From Neolewinella lacunae (GTDB lineage: Bacteria > Bacteroidota > Bacteroidia > Chitinophagales > Saprospiraceae): 64,000 nt of DNA. Shown piece by piece: positions 1 through 8,729 of the stretch; position 1 is the first letter of the stretch, and every line of letters starts with the position of its first letter. Both the position numbers and the translations under genes were made by a program. The stretch spans positions 1 through 64,000 of the forward strand of contig NZ_JACSIT010000149.1 of NCBI RefSeq assembly GCF_014349155.1, written 5' to 3'. Below the pieces are notes generated by a model. It did not search any database. It had not been told where the DNA came from and was given only the letters and a program-made list of their open reading frames with translations.

Positions 1-43
1 GGGATAGTTCAATTAAGTGTGTCTGGGTTAGTTATTACTCTAT

Positions 44-62
44 CGCAAGGCGTAGCCTTGCG
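44..62. repeat. Small hairpin inside the IS end
   Basis: A perfect 8-bp inverted repeat (CGCAAGGC / GCCTTGCG) with a 3-nt loop lies between the left IS terminus and the transposase stop codon. It probably folds in the read-through transcript, but there is no T tract to make it a typical terminator. Confidence 0.5.
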
Positions 63-65
63 ACG

Positions 66-132
66 AGCGCGCGATCCGCGCCGCACAGTCGGAGGCCGAA
101 GGCCGGAGACTGCGCGGCGCGGATCGCGCGCT
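66..132. terminator. Large GC-rich hairpin downstream of transposase
   Basis: Arms of 25 nt (66-90 and 108-132) match at 24 of 25 positions and enclose a 17-nt loop. The stem is very GC-rich and sits just after the transposase stop at 140. No U tract follows on either strand. It could end transposase transcription or shield the IS from outside transcription, but its role is inferred. Confidence 0.5.
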
Positions 133-139
133 GCCATTT

Positions 140-1393
140 TTAGCTTGGCCCCATGTGCTTGGTTACCCGATCCCCATACAGCTTAACCAGATCGCGCTGG
201 ATGGCCTTCCAGCCATACGCCTGTTTGCGCCACGACTTCTCGTTATGCATTAGGCTCAGGTACACCTGCTTCATCAAGGCCGTATCTGATGCCCAGGCAG
301 CCTTGCCCTTGATGAGTTTACGGATGATTCGGTGGACGGCTTCCACGGGGTTGGTCGTATAGATCATTCGACGTAGGGCTATCGGGAAGTCTAGGAAGGC
401 CATCAGCTCATCCCAATCACGACGCCAACTGACGACGATACTGCTGTACTTGTGACCCCACTCTACCTCAAAAGCCTCTAGGGCTGTTGCTGCTGCCTCC
501 TGAGTGTCCGCCTTGTAAACCGCCTTCAAACCTCTTACCACCGCCTTCATGTCCTTGTCATCTACGAAGCGCGTGGTGTTGCGCATCTTATGCACCAGGC
601 ACTTCTGGACCACCGTGGCCGGGAAGACATCATTCATCGCCTCACTAAAGCCCGTCAAGTCATCCGTGCAGAAGACTAAAACGTCCTCGACGCCACGAAA
701 CTTTAAGTCCTCAAGTACCAGTCCCCATTGGTTAGCACCCTCATTTTCAGACATATACATGCCCAATAGGTCCCGATTACCGTGACCGTCAACAGAGTAA
801 ACAGTGTAGAACGCACGGCTGGAGTACTTGCCCTCGTGGCGGACTTTGAAATGGATCGCATCCATGTAAATTACGGCATAGAACTCTAAAAGTCGGCGGT
901 TACGCCACTCTTGAATGACTGGAAGTACCTGGTCCGTAATGGCCGATATCTTGCCCGCCGAAATGTCCACCCCAAACATCGTCTGGAGCAACCGCTTAAT
1001 GTCCTCAACCGAATTACCCTGCGCATACAGAGCTAGTATCTGCGTGTCCAAACCACTCGATAGCTCTCGCTCTCGCTTGGGTACTAGCTGGGGCTCAAAG
1101 GTCCCCTGCCGGTCCCGCGGCGTACGGATCGACAAGGGGCCAGCTTCGGAAAGAATCGTCTTGTCGGTGTAGCCGTTACGCTTGTTCTCCTCCCCTTGGG
1201 CTCTCGTCTCAGCAACATGGCCTAGGACCTCGCCGTCCAGGGCGGCATTAACCATCGTCTGGAGCAGATGAGCAAACGGGCTACCTTGCTCTAGTAGGGG
1301 TTTACGCGAGTAAAGCTGCTCGTGCATCTGCCGGAACTGCTCAGGATCGCTGAACAACTCTTCCAGCGTGGGATTTTTACTTTTCTTTGCCAT
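140..1393 (-). CDS. IS256-family (mutator-type) transposase
   Basis: This 417-aa protein catalyses DNA cleavage and strand transfer for the surrounding IS element. It has the mutator/IS256 layout: an N-terminal DNA-binding part (about residues 1-150) followed by an RNase H-like catalytic core. The DDE triad is visible as D178 (in YMDAIHF), D244 (in CTDDLTG) and E351 (in TNPVEAVHR), with the usual CLVHKMRN segment between the second Asp and the Glu. Length is normal for the family (about 400 aa) and the frame has no break. The ATG at 1391-1393 lies about 30 bp inside the right terminal repeat, as is usual. The family call is firm; current activity cannot be judged. Confidence 0.96.
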   Translation of the reverse strand: MAKKSKNPTLEELFSDPEQFRQMHEQLYSRKPLLEQGSPFAHLLQTMVNAALDGEVLGHVAETRAQGEENKRNGYTDKTILSEAGPLSIRTPRDRQGTFEPQLVPKRERELSSGLDTQILALYAQGNSVEDIKRLLQTMFGVDISAGKISAITDQVLPVIQEWRNRRLLEFYAVIYMDAIHFKVRHEGKYSSRAFYTVYSVDGHGNRDLLGMYMSENEGANQWGLVLEDLKFRGVEDVLVFCTDDLTGFSEAMNDVFPATVVQKCLVHKMRNTTRFVDDKDMKAVVRGLKAVYKADTQEAAATALEAFEVEWGHKYSSIVVSWRRDWDELMAFLDFPIALRRMIYTTNPVEAVHRIIRKLIKGKAAWASDTALMKQVYLSLMHNEKSWRKQAYGWKAIQRDLVKLYGDRVTKHMGPS

Positions 1394-1447
1394 AAATCAC
1401 GAATCTAAGTTGTGTGAATGTAGACACACTTAGATGAACAGTCTCCA

Positions 1448-1577
1448 GTTTAGTAGTTCCCAGTCGATAGTTCATCGTTTCTAGTCGATAGTTCATAGTT
1501 CCTGATCGATAGCTAATCAACCGAACCATGAACCATGAACTACTGAACTATGAACTATGAACTATGAACTACTGAAC
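1448..1577. repeat. GAACTATGAACTA-type simple repeat cluster
   Basis: The gap between the IS and the glycosyltransferase is filled with short degenerate units: AGTTCATAG/CGATAGTTC in the left half and the complementary GAACTATGAACTA in the right half. The two halves could fold into one long hairpin. The same motif appears at 7276-7315 and 62922-63003. Confidence 0.7.
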
Positions 1578-1579
1578 CC

Positions 1580-2695
1580 CTAAACCAAACCACAAACCCG
1601 CTGATACGCCTCGTGCAAATCCCTAACCGTTTTATCCGCCTGGAAGTGTTCAGTGACGTAAGCCTTGCCTGCGGGCCCCAGGGTTTCGCGCAGGGGGGCT
1701 TCCTCGGCAATGCGCACCATGGCCGCCAGCAGGGCGTCTTCGTCCCGGGCGGGAATGATGAGGGCCGTTTTGCCGTCAATGCCCAGGCCCCGGTTGCCGC
1801 CAATGTCGGTCATGACCGTCGGCCGGCCCAGGAACATGCTCTCCAGCAAGACTTTGCTCAATCCCTCGCCCTTCACGCTGGGCAGCAGACTGACGTCAGC
1901 GGCGGCCAACAAGCGCAGCGCGTCGGTCCGGAAGCCAGCAAAAGTGTAGCTGTGGGAGTAGTAGCTGTCGGCCAGGTCCGATTCCAGCTCCGGCGTCTGC
2001 AGGCCCCGGCCCACGAAGAGGAAGTGCAGGCCCAGGTCGGGCGGCAGGCGGCGGATGGCCGTACCCAGGTAATCCATGCCCTTCATCCGCCGCGCGTTGG
2101 CCAGGATGATGACGGTCAGCTGCGCAAGGTCGATGCCGAATTCTTCCTCCAGGTTCGCCGGAACAATGTCGGCGTACCAGGCGGGGTCGTGGCCCTTGCC
2201 TACCACGATGGTCTTGTCCTTATCGAAGAAGGGTAGGGCATCGAAAGCGTCTTTTACCGCCTGGCTGACGCAAATGATGGCGTCTACCCGCCGGTTGAGG
2301 TGCTGAAAATAGGCGGAAGGGTCCCACCAGTGGACGTTGCCGGTGTAGCCCCGGTAGGTGACGACCTTGCCCGGCCAGCCCTTCGCCGCGCGGATGCCCG
2401 CCACGATGCTTTTGTTGTTGAAAAGGTGCAGAACGTCGTAGTGCTGCCGGTCCAGCTCCTGCCGAATGCCCGCCGCGTCGGCCCGGCCAAATTTGCTGGC
2501 CGGGTGCCAATCGATGATGCGGACGCCGCCCGCTTCTAATTCATCGAGGTAGTTGGCGCCTTCCCGCCGCGTCATCAGCGTAATGCGGTAGCCGTAGTCC
2601 TTCACCAGCCCCGTAAACCAGCGCCCCTCCGGACGAACAGCGTGATAGCTATCGCGGTAATCACTGACAACCAGAATGGAAAGGGATTGGGCCAT
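1580..2695 (-). CDS. GT4-family glycosyltransferase
   Basis: A 371-aa GT-B-fold retaining glycosyltransferase, probably adding a sugar to a lipid-linked or surface glycan from the cytoplasmic face. The N-terminal Rossmann half begins ILVVSDYRDSYH, and the C-terminal half carries the EX7E motif of family 4 (E277 and E285, in the segment KGEGLSKVLLE) followed by the GRPTVMTD segment. The ATG at 2693-2695 was chosen over a longer in-frame start at 2761 because a TACCTTTG promoter box ends 4 nt upstream of it. No other polysaccharide genes lie nearby, so acceptor and donor are unknown. Confidence 0.88.
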   Translation of the reverse strand: MAQSLSILVVSDYRDSYHAVRPEGRWFTGLVKDYGYRITLMTRREGANYLDELEAGGVRIIDWHPASKFGRADAAGIRQELDRQHYDVLHLFNNKSIVAGIRAAKGWPGKVVTYRGYTGNVHWWDPSAYFQHLNRRVDAIICVSQAVKDAFDALPFFDKDKTIVVGKGHDPAWYADIVPANLEEEFGIDLAQLTVIILANARRMKGMDYLGTAIRRLPPDLGLHFLFVGRGLQTPELESDLADSYYSHSYTFAGFRTDALRLLAAADVSLLPSVKGEGLSKVLLESMFLGRPTVMTDIGGNRGLGIDGKTALIIPARDEDALLAAMVRIAEEAPLRETLGPAGKAYVTEHFQADKTVRDLHEAYQRVCGLV

Positions 2696-2699
2696 GGGG

Positions 2700-2707
2700 C
2701 AAAGGTA
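2700..2707 (-). promoter_or_regulatory. TACCTTTG -7 box, 4 nt before ATG
   Basis: On the minus strand TACCTTTG is followed by CCCC and then the glycosyltransferase ATG. At the usual Bacteroidota spacing, transcription would begin at or next to the start codon, giving a leaderless mRNA. Confidence 0.6.
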
Positions 2708-2805
2708 GCATTTTACCTTTCCTGGCAAATTGGCGAACGGCAACGCCCCAGCTCCTGCCACCTGTTAAAGCACACCGCCCCCCGGCGCTTTTTCGTTAGC
2801 CACCT

Positions 2806-3579
2806 ATGCAGCGAACCCTTCTTGGCCTCTTACTCATTTTTTCTGCCACCGCACTCTCCGCCCAAAGACGGGGGCCCGAAGCCTACCACCGCGGGGTGAG
2901 CATTGCCGTGGAGCTGGGGCTGGAAACGGAGCGCCGGGAGACCTACTCCCTCTTTCTGCGGAATCCCCCGGTTCTGCCCAACCCCGAAACGCCCCAGCCC
3001 CCGCCCATCCTCCTGGTACGGCCAGGCAACGATACCCTCCGGTATTTTTTCCAGGAGGATACCGACTTTTCCGGTCGCCCCGCCCGCCGCACCCAGCGCT
3101 ATAACTTTCAGGTGAAGCTGGAAAAGAAATTGCTGAGCGGAATGGAATTCGGCGGCGGCGTGTTCTTCAGCAGCGGGAGCCTCGATACGGAACTGGAAAA
3201 CCCCGCTGCCCCTTTCGATGATTTCGCCTACCGCGTCAGCAAGGTCGATTACCTCAAATACGGCGTCTCCGCCATCCTCAAATTCCACCTGTTCCAACAC
3301 CGTCGCCTGCAGCCCCACCTGGGCATCCAACCCTTGTTCCACTTGGAACGGGTGAACGCACTGGAACGGAGCGTAATCTTTCCCGCTTACGGCATCGAAC
3401 ACCCCGTCGCTCTGCCCCCCGATCCCTACACTTTTTTTGTACTCGATCTGCGCCTGCTCTGCGGCCTGAGCTACTCCCTGACGGATAGGTTCCTCCTCGG
3501 CCTCAACGCCGTAGGCTTTTCCGCAACCCGCCGGGCGTACCTGGGCCTGGAATGGAAGTATCGGTTGACGGACTATTAG
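2806..3579 (+). CDS. Exported outer-membrane-like protein of unknown function
   Basis: A 257-aa protein with a clear signal peptide (residues 1-19, hydrophobic core LLGLLLIFSATALSA, cleavage before QRRG). The mature part has alternating aromatic/polar strands (VKLEKKLLSGMEFGGGVFF, YGVSAILKFHLF, FVLDLRLLCGLSYSL) and ends in an aromatic-rich strand (YLGLEWKYRL). This is typical of small Bacteroidota outer-membrane beta-barrels. I do not recognise a specific family. It is divergent from the glycosyltransferase and has no operon partner. Confidence 0.7.
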   Translation: MQRTLLGLLLIFSATALSAQRRGPEAYHRGVSIAVELGLETERRETYSLFLRNPPVLPNPETPQPPPILLVRPGNDTLRYFFQEDTDFSGRPARRTQRYNFQVKLEKKLLSGMEFGGGVFFSSGSLDTELENPAAPFDDFAYRVSKVDYLKYGVSAILKFHLFQHRRLQPHLGIQPLFHLERVNALERSVIFPAYGIEHPVALPPDPYTFFVLDLRLLCGLSYSLTDRFLLGLNAVGFSATRRAYLGLEWKYRLTDY

Positions 3580-3990
3580 CTTAATGAGTGAATGCGTGAA
3601 TGAGCGAATGAGTGAATAAAAGCCGGTGGAAGCAGGGCATAAAAAGTGTAACAAAATAATTTTTCGCTGACTTCCCTATTGGCAAATCCTAGTGTAAAAT
3701 GCTGATAATCAAATATTTTCACAATATTACGTTTTCAAAATCGGATTTTTGGGAGGAATAGCATCTCCCTGCATGCCCACCCCGTGCGGTACCCAATCGC
3801 TGCGCGGCAGTATGTCCCGTGCCATAGCCTGCCTCATGCGGCAGCCAATTAACTGCGCTGCTGCCTACGGCGGTCGATTATTCGATTATTCATTTATTCA
3901 ACTATTGTACAAGTGCGGCAGCCTATCCCGTGCGGCAGCCCACTAGCTGCGCTGCTGCCTACGGCGGTCACGCATTCACGCATTCACGCA
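3580..3990. repeat. Repeat-filled intergenic region
   Basis: This 411-bp gap holds no gene. It starts with short GAATGAGTGAAT-like units, passes through an AT-rich stretch, then carries two 38-bp direct copies (3838-3875 and 3932-3969) starting GCGGCAGCC and ending CTACGGCGGTC, which differ at about four positions. Between them are AT-rich TTATTCAATTATT units. The GTCCCGTGCGGCAGC motif here also forms the tandem array at 57176-57259. Confidence 0.75.
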
Positions 3991-4476
3991 CTAGAGCCCT
4001 AAGCGATTAATCGCCTCCCAAGCCAGTTCCGACTCGTAGCCCCGCTGAAAAAGGTAGTCCGCCAGCTTCCGCCGCCGCAGGTAGGGGTGGAGTCCCTTCT
4101 TTTCTTTCCGGTTGCGCCGGAGCAGCTCTTCTTCCAACGCCTGCTGGTATTCTTCGTCCGATATTTCCTGAAGCGCCTTGTTGATGCAGTAGGGGGAAAT
4201 TTCCCGCTGCCGCAGTTCCTGGGTGATTTTTTGCCGGCCCCAGCGTTTCATCCGGAACTTGCCCCGGGCGAAGTTGCGGGCGTAGCGCTCCTCGTCCAGA
4301 AATTTTTCGCTGATCAGGTCGGCAATAACCGCTTCGCCGGCTTCCCCCCCGTAGCCCAGCGTGTAAAGCTTGTTCCGGGCCTCCTGGTGGCAACGGTCCT
4401 GGTAGGCGCAAAAAGTCCGCAGCGCCTCCAGCGCCTGGGGGTGGGTGTAAACGACCTTTTGCTCTTTATTAAACAA
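3991..4476 (-). CDS. recX: RecX-family regulatory protein
   Basis: A 161-aa RecX homologue, which by family knowledge binds RecA filaments and limits recombinase activity. Three tandem three-helix RecX repeats are visible: the first around LRTFCAYQDRCHQEARNKL, the second around DLISEKFLDEERYARNFARGKFRMKRWG (the diagnostic F-D-ERYA-F-R-K-RWG signature), and the third near the C-terminus. The start is a TTG at 4474-4476, because no ATG precedes the conserved part in this frame. It stands alone, not next to recA. Confidence 0.9.
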   Translation of the reverse strand: MFNKEQKVVYTHPQALEALRTFCAYQDRCHQEARNKLYTLGYGGEAGEAVIADLISEKFLDEERYARNFARGKFRMKRWGRQKITQELRQREISPYCINKALQEISDEEYQQALEEELLRRNRKEKKGLHPYLRRRKLADYLFQRGYESELAWEAINRLGL

Positions 4477-4626
4477 TTTGTAGTTGTTGGGTGGGGTAAA
4501 AATACAAATTTTATGCCAACCTCCAAGGCCGGCTCCGGTTAGTATTGCTTGTTAGGACTTTCGTCCGCTAATATTCATCCATTCGTTTGGTGCTTAATCT
4601 GCCAGGCGAATGAAGTAAAAAATCCC

Positions 4627-5472
4627 ATGGACTTCGATTTTACTGCATTCTGGACCAAGTACGAGGCCGTACTGCTGGTCATCGGCGCCAAAATTCTCGC
4701 GGGCGTCTTCATCTTGGTAGTTGGCTTTTGGCTCATTGGATGGATGGCCCGCCAACTTGGCCACCTGCTCCAAAAGCGGCAGATTGACATCAGCGTGGCG
4801 GGTTTTCTTACCAGCTTTTTCAGCGTCGGACTCAAAATTTTGCTGGTGCTTTCCATCGCTGGCATGTTCGGGGTGGAAACGACGTCGTTCATCGCCATCC
4901 TCTCCGCACTTTCCCTGGCCGTGGGGCTGGCCCTTCAGGGCAATCTCGGGCACTTCGCCAGCGGCATCCTCCTACTGAGCTTCCGGCCCTTCCGGGTCGG
5001 GGATTTTGTTACCGCCGACGGCTACTCGGGCACCGTCAAAGAAATTCAGGTTTTCCACACCATCCTCACGACCCTGGATAATCGTCTGATCATCATCCCT
5101 AATGGCAAGGTGATGGGCAACGCCATCGAAAACATGACCGCCCAGGGCTTCCGGCGTGCCGACTTCACCTTCGGCATCGGCTACGGAGACGACATCGATA
5201 AGGCCCGCGCCGTAATCGCCGAAGTCATCAACGCCACCCCCGGCATTTTGCTGGAGATGAACTACGACATCCTCGTCAAAAAACTCAACGACAGCAGCGT
5301 GGATTTTGCCGTGCGCTTCTGGACCGATAACGCCAATTACTGGCCCGTTTTTTTCCACTTTACCGAACACGTAAAAAAGGCTTTTGACGCCGCAGGCATC
5401 GGCATTCCCTTTCCGCAAATGGACGTCCACCTCAAGTCCGCACCCCCTCCGCCGAAGGAATTGGGTGTTTAA
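4627..5472 (+). CDS. Small-conductance mechanosensitive channel (MscS), copy 1
   Basis: A 281-aa MscS-type channel that opens under membrane tension to release solutes during hypo-osmotic shock. Three N-terminal membrane helices (about residues 15-40, 58-80 and 88-125) are followed by the pore-lining Gly/Ala-rich helix LSLAVGLALQGNLGHFASGI, then the cytosolic beta domain with the FRPFRVGDFV and IIIPNGKVMGNAIEN signatures. Length matches the E. coli protein (286 aa). The ATG at 4627 gives a short N-terminus before helix 1. The next gene is a paralogue in tandem. Confidence 0.93.
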   Translation: MDFDFTAFWTKYEAVLLVIGAKILAGVFILVVGFWLIGWMARQLGHLLQKRQIDISVAGFLTSFFSVGLKILLVLSIAGMFGVETTSFIAILSALSLAVGLALQGNLGHFASGILLLSFRPFRVGDFVTADGYSGTVKEIQVFHTILTTLDNRLIIIPNGKVMGNAIENMTAQGFRRADFTFGIGYGDDIDKARAVIAEVINATPGILLEMNYDILVKKLNDSSVDFAVRFWTDNANYWPVFFHFTEHVKKAFDAAGIGIPFPQMDVHLKSAPPPPKELGV

Positions 5473-5598
5473 AGGTGCTTTTTTGGGGGCGACTAAAATT
5501 CCTCCCCTGCCAGGCATTGAGATCTCCGCCCAACGGTGCTATTTTTCCACCGCTGCCCCGCGCCGGGGCTGGCGATTAAACGGAAACTTGCACTATTT

Positions 5599-6417
5599 AT
5601 GGACCTCAATTTTATTACCGACGAGCACTGGGCGCTCGTTACTGCCTACGCCGTAAAAGCAGCGGGTGCGCTCCTCGTCTTGTTCATCGGCTTCTGGATT
5701 GCCAACGCGCTGACCAAAGTAGTGGGCCGGCAAATGAGCCGCAGCGACGTAGACCAAACCATCATCAATTTCATCCGCTCGCTGGTTAGTACCGGCCTGA
5801 AAATCCTGGTCATCATTGCCGCTGCGGGCATGGTAGGGGTAGAAACGGCCAGCTTCATCGCCGTATTCGGGGCCCTGGCCTTTGCGGTCGGCCTGGCCCT
5901 GCAGGGCACGCTGGGGCACTTCGCCAGCGGCATCATGCTCCTCTTTTTCCGTCCTTACAAAGTGGGCGATCTCGTAACCATTGGCGGCGGACAAACCGGC
6001 ACGGTCAAGGAACTGCAAATCTTCAACACCGTCTTGGCAACGCTCGATAACAAGCGCGTCATCGTCCCCAACGGCACCGTCACCAGCAACATCATCACCA
6101 ACATCAGCGGCCAGGGCATCATTGGCGTTGAGCTGAAGTACGGCATCGGCTACGGAGACAGCATCGATAAGGCCCGCGCCGTCATTCTGGCAGTGGGCAA
6201 GGAATGCCCCTGGATCCTGGAAAATCCCGCCCAGGGCGTCGTCGTGGCCGAACACGGAGACAGTTCCATCAACCTCGCCACCCGCCCCTTCTGCAACAGC
6301 GAACACTACTGGGATACCTTTTTCTATATGCAGGAAAACGTCAAAAAGGCCTTTGATCGCGAAGGCATCAGCATTCCCTTCCCGCAGCGCGATGTGCACC
6401 TGATCCAACCCAAGTAG
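5599..6417 (+). CDS. Small-conductance mechanosensitive channel (MscS), copy 2
   Basis: A 272-aa MscS paralogue of the preceding gene, same strand, 126 bp downstream. It has the same three-helix plus beta-domain layout and the same signatures (LAFAVGLALQGTLGHFASGI, FRPYKVGDLV, VIVPNGTVTSNIITN). The two share long identical stretches in the pore helix, so they probably arose by tandem duplication. They differ in the N-terminus and in the last third, suggesting different gating thresholds or solute preference (inference). The ATG at 5599 places the start directly before helix 1. Confidence 0.93.
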   Translation: MDLNFITDEHWALVTAYAVKAAGALLVLFIGFWIANALTKVVGRQMSRSDVDQTIINFIRSLVSTGLKILVIIAAAGMVGVETASFIAVFGALAFAVGLALQGTLGHFASGIMLLFFRPYKVGDLVTIGGGQTGTVKELQIFNTVLATLDNKRVIVPNGTVTSNIITNISGQGIIGVELKYGIGYGDSIDKARAVILAVGKECPWILENPAQGVVVAEHGDSSINLATRPFCNSEHYWDTFFYMQENVKKAFDREGISIPFPQRDVHLIQPK

Positions 6418-6442
6418 GCCCACTAGTGGATGGGGCGCCGTT

Positions 6443-7246
6443 TCAACTGAAGTGGCGCACCATCCGCACCTCTTCTTCCGTCAGGTGGCGGTAAAAGCCC
6501 CGGGGAAGGTCTTTTTTGGTCAGGCCGGCCAGGTACACCCGGTCGAGTTTTTCCACCGTGTAGCCCAGGTGCTCAAAGGCGCGACGGACAATCCGGTTGC
6601 GGCCAATGTGGATCTGCAAGGCCACCGTTTTGGGGTCGGCTTCGTCGGCCAACCGGGCCCAGCTGACGTTGAAGGGACCGTCGTCCAGGTCAAAGCCAAT
6701 CTCCAGCCGGGCCAGGTCGCTCAGGGCGAAGTCGCGGTCGAGGGTAGCGTGGTAAATTTTGCTGACGCGGTGGCTGGGGTGGGTGAGGCGTTTGGCGGTG
6801 TCTCCGTCGTTGGTGATGAGGAGCAGGCCGGTGGTATCGCGGTCGAGCCGCCCGACGGGAAAAAGGCGGTAGGGAGTGAGTTGAGGGTCTCGCAGAAGGT
6901 CCATCACCGTCGTGCGGTCCTGCTCGTCGCTCGTCGTCGTAATCACGTTGCGGGGCTTGTTGAGCAGGATGTAGACGAAGCGTTCGTCGGGCCGCACTGT
7001 TTTGTTGCCTACACTGACTTCATCGCCCGCCTGGATCTGGTAGGCAGGGTTGGACTCCACCCGCCCGTTTACCTTTACTTTGCCGGCCTTCACCAGGTCG
7101 CCCGCCTGCCGGCGGCTGGCCACGCCGCTGTGGGCAATGTATTTGTTGAGGCGCATCCCGATGATGTCGTCCACGGGGCGATCCAGCCCGGGGGGCGTGG
7201 CGGAGTTCCGGGCCTGGGAACGTTGGAAGTAACGAGGGGTTTTCAT
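6443..7246 (-). CDS. RsuA/RluB-family rRNA pseudouridine synthase
   Basis: A 267-aa enzyme converting a specific rRNA uridine to pseudouridine. After a basic linker, an S4 RNA-binding domain (from MRLNKYIAHSGVASRRQAGDLV) leads into the catalytic domain with the diagnostic GRLDRDTTGLLLITNDG motif, whose central Asp is the nucleophile. The C-terminal GRNRIVRRAFEHLG segment also fits RluB/RsuA. The ATG at 7244-7246 was chosen because TACCTTGC ends 4 nt upstream. RluB (23S) is more likely than RsuA (16S) on general similarity, but this is not certain. Confidence 0.9.
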   Translation of the reverse strand: MKTPRYFQRSQARNSATPPGLDRPVDDIIGMRLNKYIAHSGVASRRQAGDLVKAGKVKVNGRVESNPAYQIQAGDEVSVGNKTVRPDERFVYILLNKPRNVITTTSDEQDRTTVMDLLRDPQLTPYRLFPVGRLDRDTTGLLLITNDGDTAKRLTHPSHRVSKIYHATLDRDFALSDLARLEIGFDLDDGPFNVSWARLADEADPKTVALQIHIGRNRIVRRAFEHLGYTVEKLDRVYLAGLTKKDLPRGFYRHLTEEEVRMVRHFS

Positions 7247-7275
7247 TGCTGCAAGGTAGGGAGTTTGCCAATTCA

Positions 7276-7315
7276 TAGTTGATCGTGCACCAGGCAGCAA
7301 CTGCACGATGAACTA
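7276..7315. terminator. Hairpin between GH16 and pseudouridine synthase genes
   Basis: 14-nt arms (7276-7289 and 7302-7315) pair at 13 of 14 positions around a 12-nt loop. It follows the end of the GH16 gene on the minus strand and may stop that transcript, though no U tract follows. The arm sequence is related to the GAACTATGAA repeat family. Confidence 0.4.
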
Positions 7316-7338
7316 TCGACTACTGGACGGATAAAGAT

Positions 7339-7355
7339 GGCGCGGCCGCAGGTGC
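7339..7355 (+). repeat. Dispersed repeat copy (GGCGCGGCCGCAGGTGC)
   Basis: Perfect 17-bp core, with the tail motif AGAGCAAGGAATG about 20 bp downstream. It sits just after the GH16 gene. Confidence 0.8.
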
Positions 7356-7398
7356 TGTGCCCGTCGTTTGAAAGAGCAAGGAATGAAAAAGGCCAGCC

Positions 7399-8544
7399 TT
7401 ACTCCTTAACCACCTGCACACTGTAATTGCGGTTCCCCAGTTGCAGGTGAAGGGAATAAACGCCACCCGGCAGGTGCCCCAGCGAAGACAAAGTGAAGTC
7501 ATTGGACTCCACCCGGTAGGTCCCTACCAACTCACCGCTGACGTTGTAAAGACTGGCTTTGGCCGGCAAAGGGAATTGAAAATCGATGGATCCACTCAGC
7601 GTTTCCCGGAAAGGACTGGGGAATATGCGGATGCCAGAGGCGGCGTCTATCGGCGTTGTCGCTACCGTGCCTTCCTGGAAAACACGGACGTAATCGAATA
7701 CCAAATCACCGCTCTGGAAGCTGCTCTCGATGCTGGGCTGGATGGCAAAATTGAGCAGGAGGTATTGCTCGGCGTGGAAAGGCCAGGTGCTGGCGTTGCG
7801 CACCGCAGGCCGGTAGGTGTAGTGTACTACGTCGTCAACGCTGAAGACCAGTTGTTCGGCCGTCCACTCCAGTGCATAGACGTGAAATTCGTTGGAAACA
7901 GTAGGGATGCTGCGTCCGCCGTGGTTGACGGTATTGCCAAAGCTTGAGGGAGTATGGATGGCACTTTGCACAAAATTCTGGTTGTTTCCCCAGTGCTCCA
8001 TGATGTCAATTTCGCCGCACGCCGGCCAGCCCGTGGTGCCGAAGCCTTGGGTCTGCCAGTAGGCACCCGTTTCGGTGATGTTTTTCCCTAGCGTCCAGAT
8101 GGCCGGCCAGGTACCTATCCCCCTGGGCAGTTTGGCCCTGACCTCCACGCGGCCATAGGTAAAGGCAAACCTCGAGTTCAGACGCGCCGAGGTGAATTGC
8201 TTGGTATGGCCCTGGTTGGTGTAGGTCTCGCGCTGGGCCCGGATGGTCATCAGGCCGTTTTCGAGAAAGGAGTTGTCCGTCCGGTCCGTATAATGTTGGA
8301 TCTCTCCGTTGTACCAACTGCCACCATCGGGCAGGCGCGTCTGATGAAACCATTTGCTGGTATCAATTGCTCCCGTACCTTCAAATTCGTCCGACCACAC
8401 CAATCGGTCAAAAGTCGTCGTGCTGCTGCTTGGGCGGACCGTATCTACCTGCGTGGGGGCTGCCTCCACCGGCCACCCGTTCACCAGTCCTAAGGGTAAA
8501 AGGAGCAAAAATGGGTTTAAGAAGAACAGTAACGGCTTTTTCAT
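7399..8544 (-). CDS. Secreted GH16 beta-glucanase/laminarinase with T9SS signal
   Basis: A 381-aa secreted glycoside hydrolase of family 16 (laminarinase, agarase or carrageenase type). A signal peptide covers residues 1-23. The catalytic domain contains the family motif GEIDIMEHWG, giving the nucleophile E178, the assisting D180 and the acid/base E183. This EIDIME spacing (ExDxxE rather than ExDxE) is the beta-bulge form common in laminarinases. The last about 75 residues, from IRIFPSPF to the end, form a type A T9SS sorting domain, so the enzyme is exported by the gliding-associated secretion system. A TACCTTTG box lies 43 bp upstream. The exact glucan is not readable. Confidence 0.92.
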   Translation of the reverse strand: MKKPLLFFLNPFLLLLPLGLVNGWPVEAAPTQVDTVRPSSSTTTFDRLVWSDEFEGTGAIDTSKWFHQTRLPDGGSWYNGEIQHYTDRTDNSFLENGLMTIRAQRETYTNQGHTKQFTSARLNSRFAFTYGRVEVRAKLPRGIGTWPAIWTLGKNITETGAYWQTQGFGTTGWPACGEIDIMEHWGNNQNFVQSAIHTPSSFGNTVNHGGRSIPTVSNEFHVYALEWTAEQLVFSVDDVVHYTYRPAVRNASTWPFHAEQYLLLNFAIQPSIESSFQSGDLVFDYVRVFQEGTVATTPIDAASGIRIFPSPFRETLSGSIDFQFPLPAKASLYNVSGELVGTYRVESNDFTLSSLGHLPGGVYSLHLQLGNRNYSVQVVKE

Positions 8545-8586
8545 TGGTTGAGGGGATTTTGCGGCGCATTAGTCCGGGCACCTTAC

Positions 8587-8594
8587 CAAAGGTA
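8587..8594 (-). promoter_or_regulatory. TACCTTTG -7 box for GH16 gene
   Basis: A perfect TAnnTTTG match on the minus strand, giving a 5' leader of roughly 35-40 nt before the GH16 ATG at 8544. Confidence 0.5.
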
Positions 8595-8729
8595 GGATTT
8601 TTAAGCTAAATGCCCGTTGGGCGTGGATACTGACCAGCCTACCCCCCTTGTTCTACTTCCAAAACCCTGGCGCTTGCTGGGGGGAAGCACTGCGCAGTAA
8701 ACCCCAGGAAATTTAGACAGGCGCTAAGC

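Larger units (their letters stand above)
7..1439 (-). mobile_element. IS256-family insertion sequence
   Basis: The transposase gene is bracketed by imperfect terminal inverted repeats. The left end at 7-24 reads GTTCAATTAAGTGTGTCT, and the right end at 1422-1439 reads, on the opposite strand, GTTCATCTAAGTGTGTCT, matching at 16 of 18 positions. The element is about 1.43 kb, a normal size for IS256. Only six bases of left flank are present, so the expected 8-9 bp target duplication cannot be tested. The transposase frame is intact, so the copy may be active. Confidence 0.85.
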
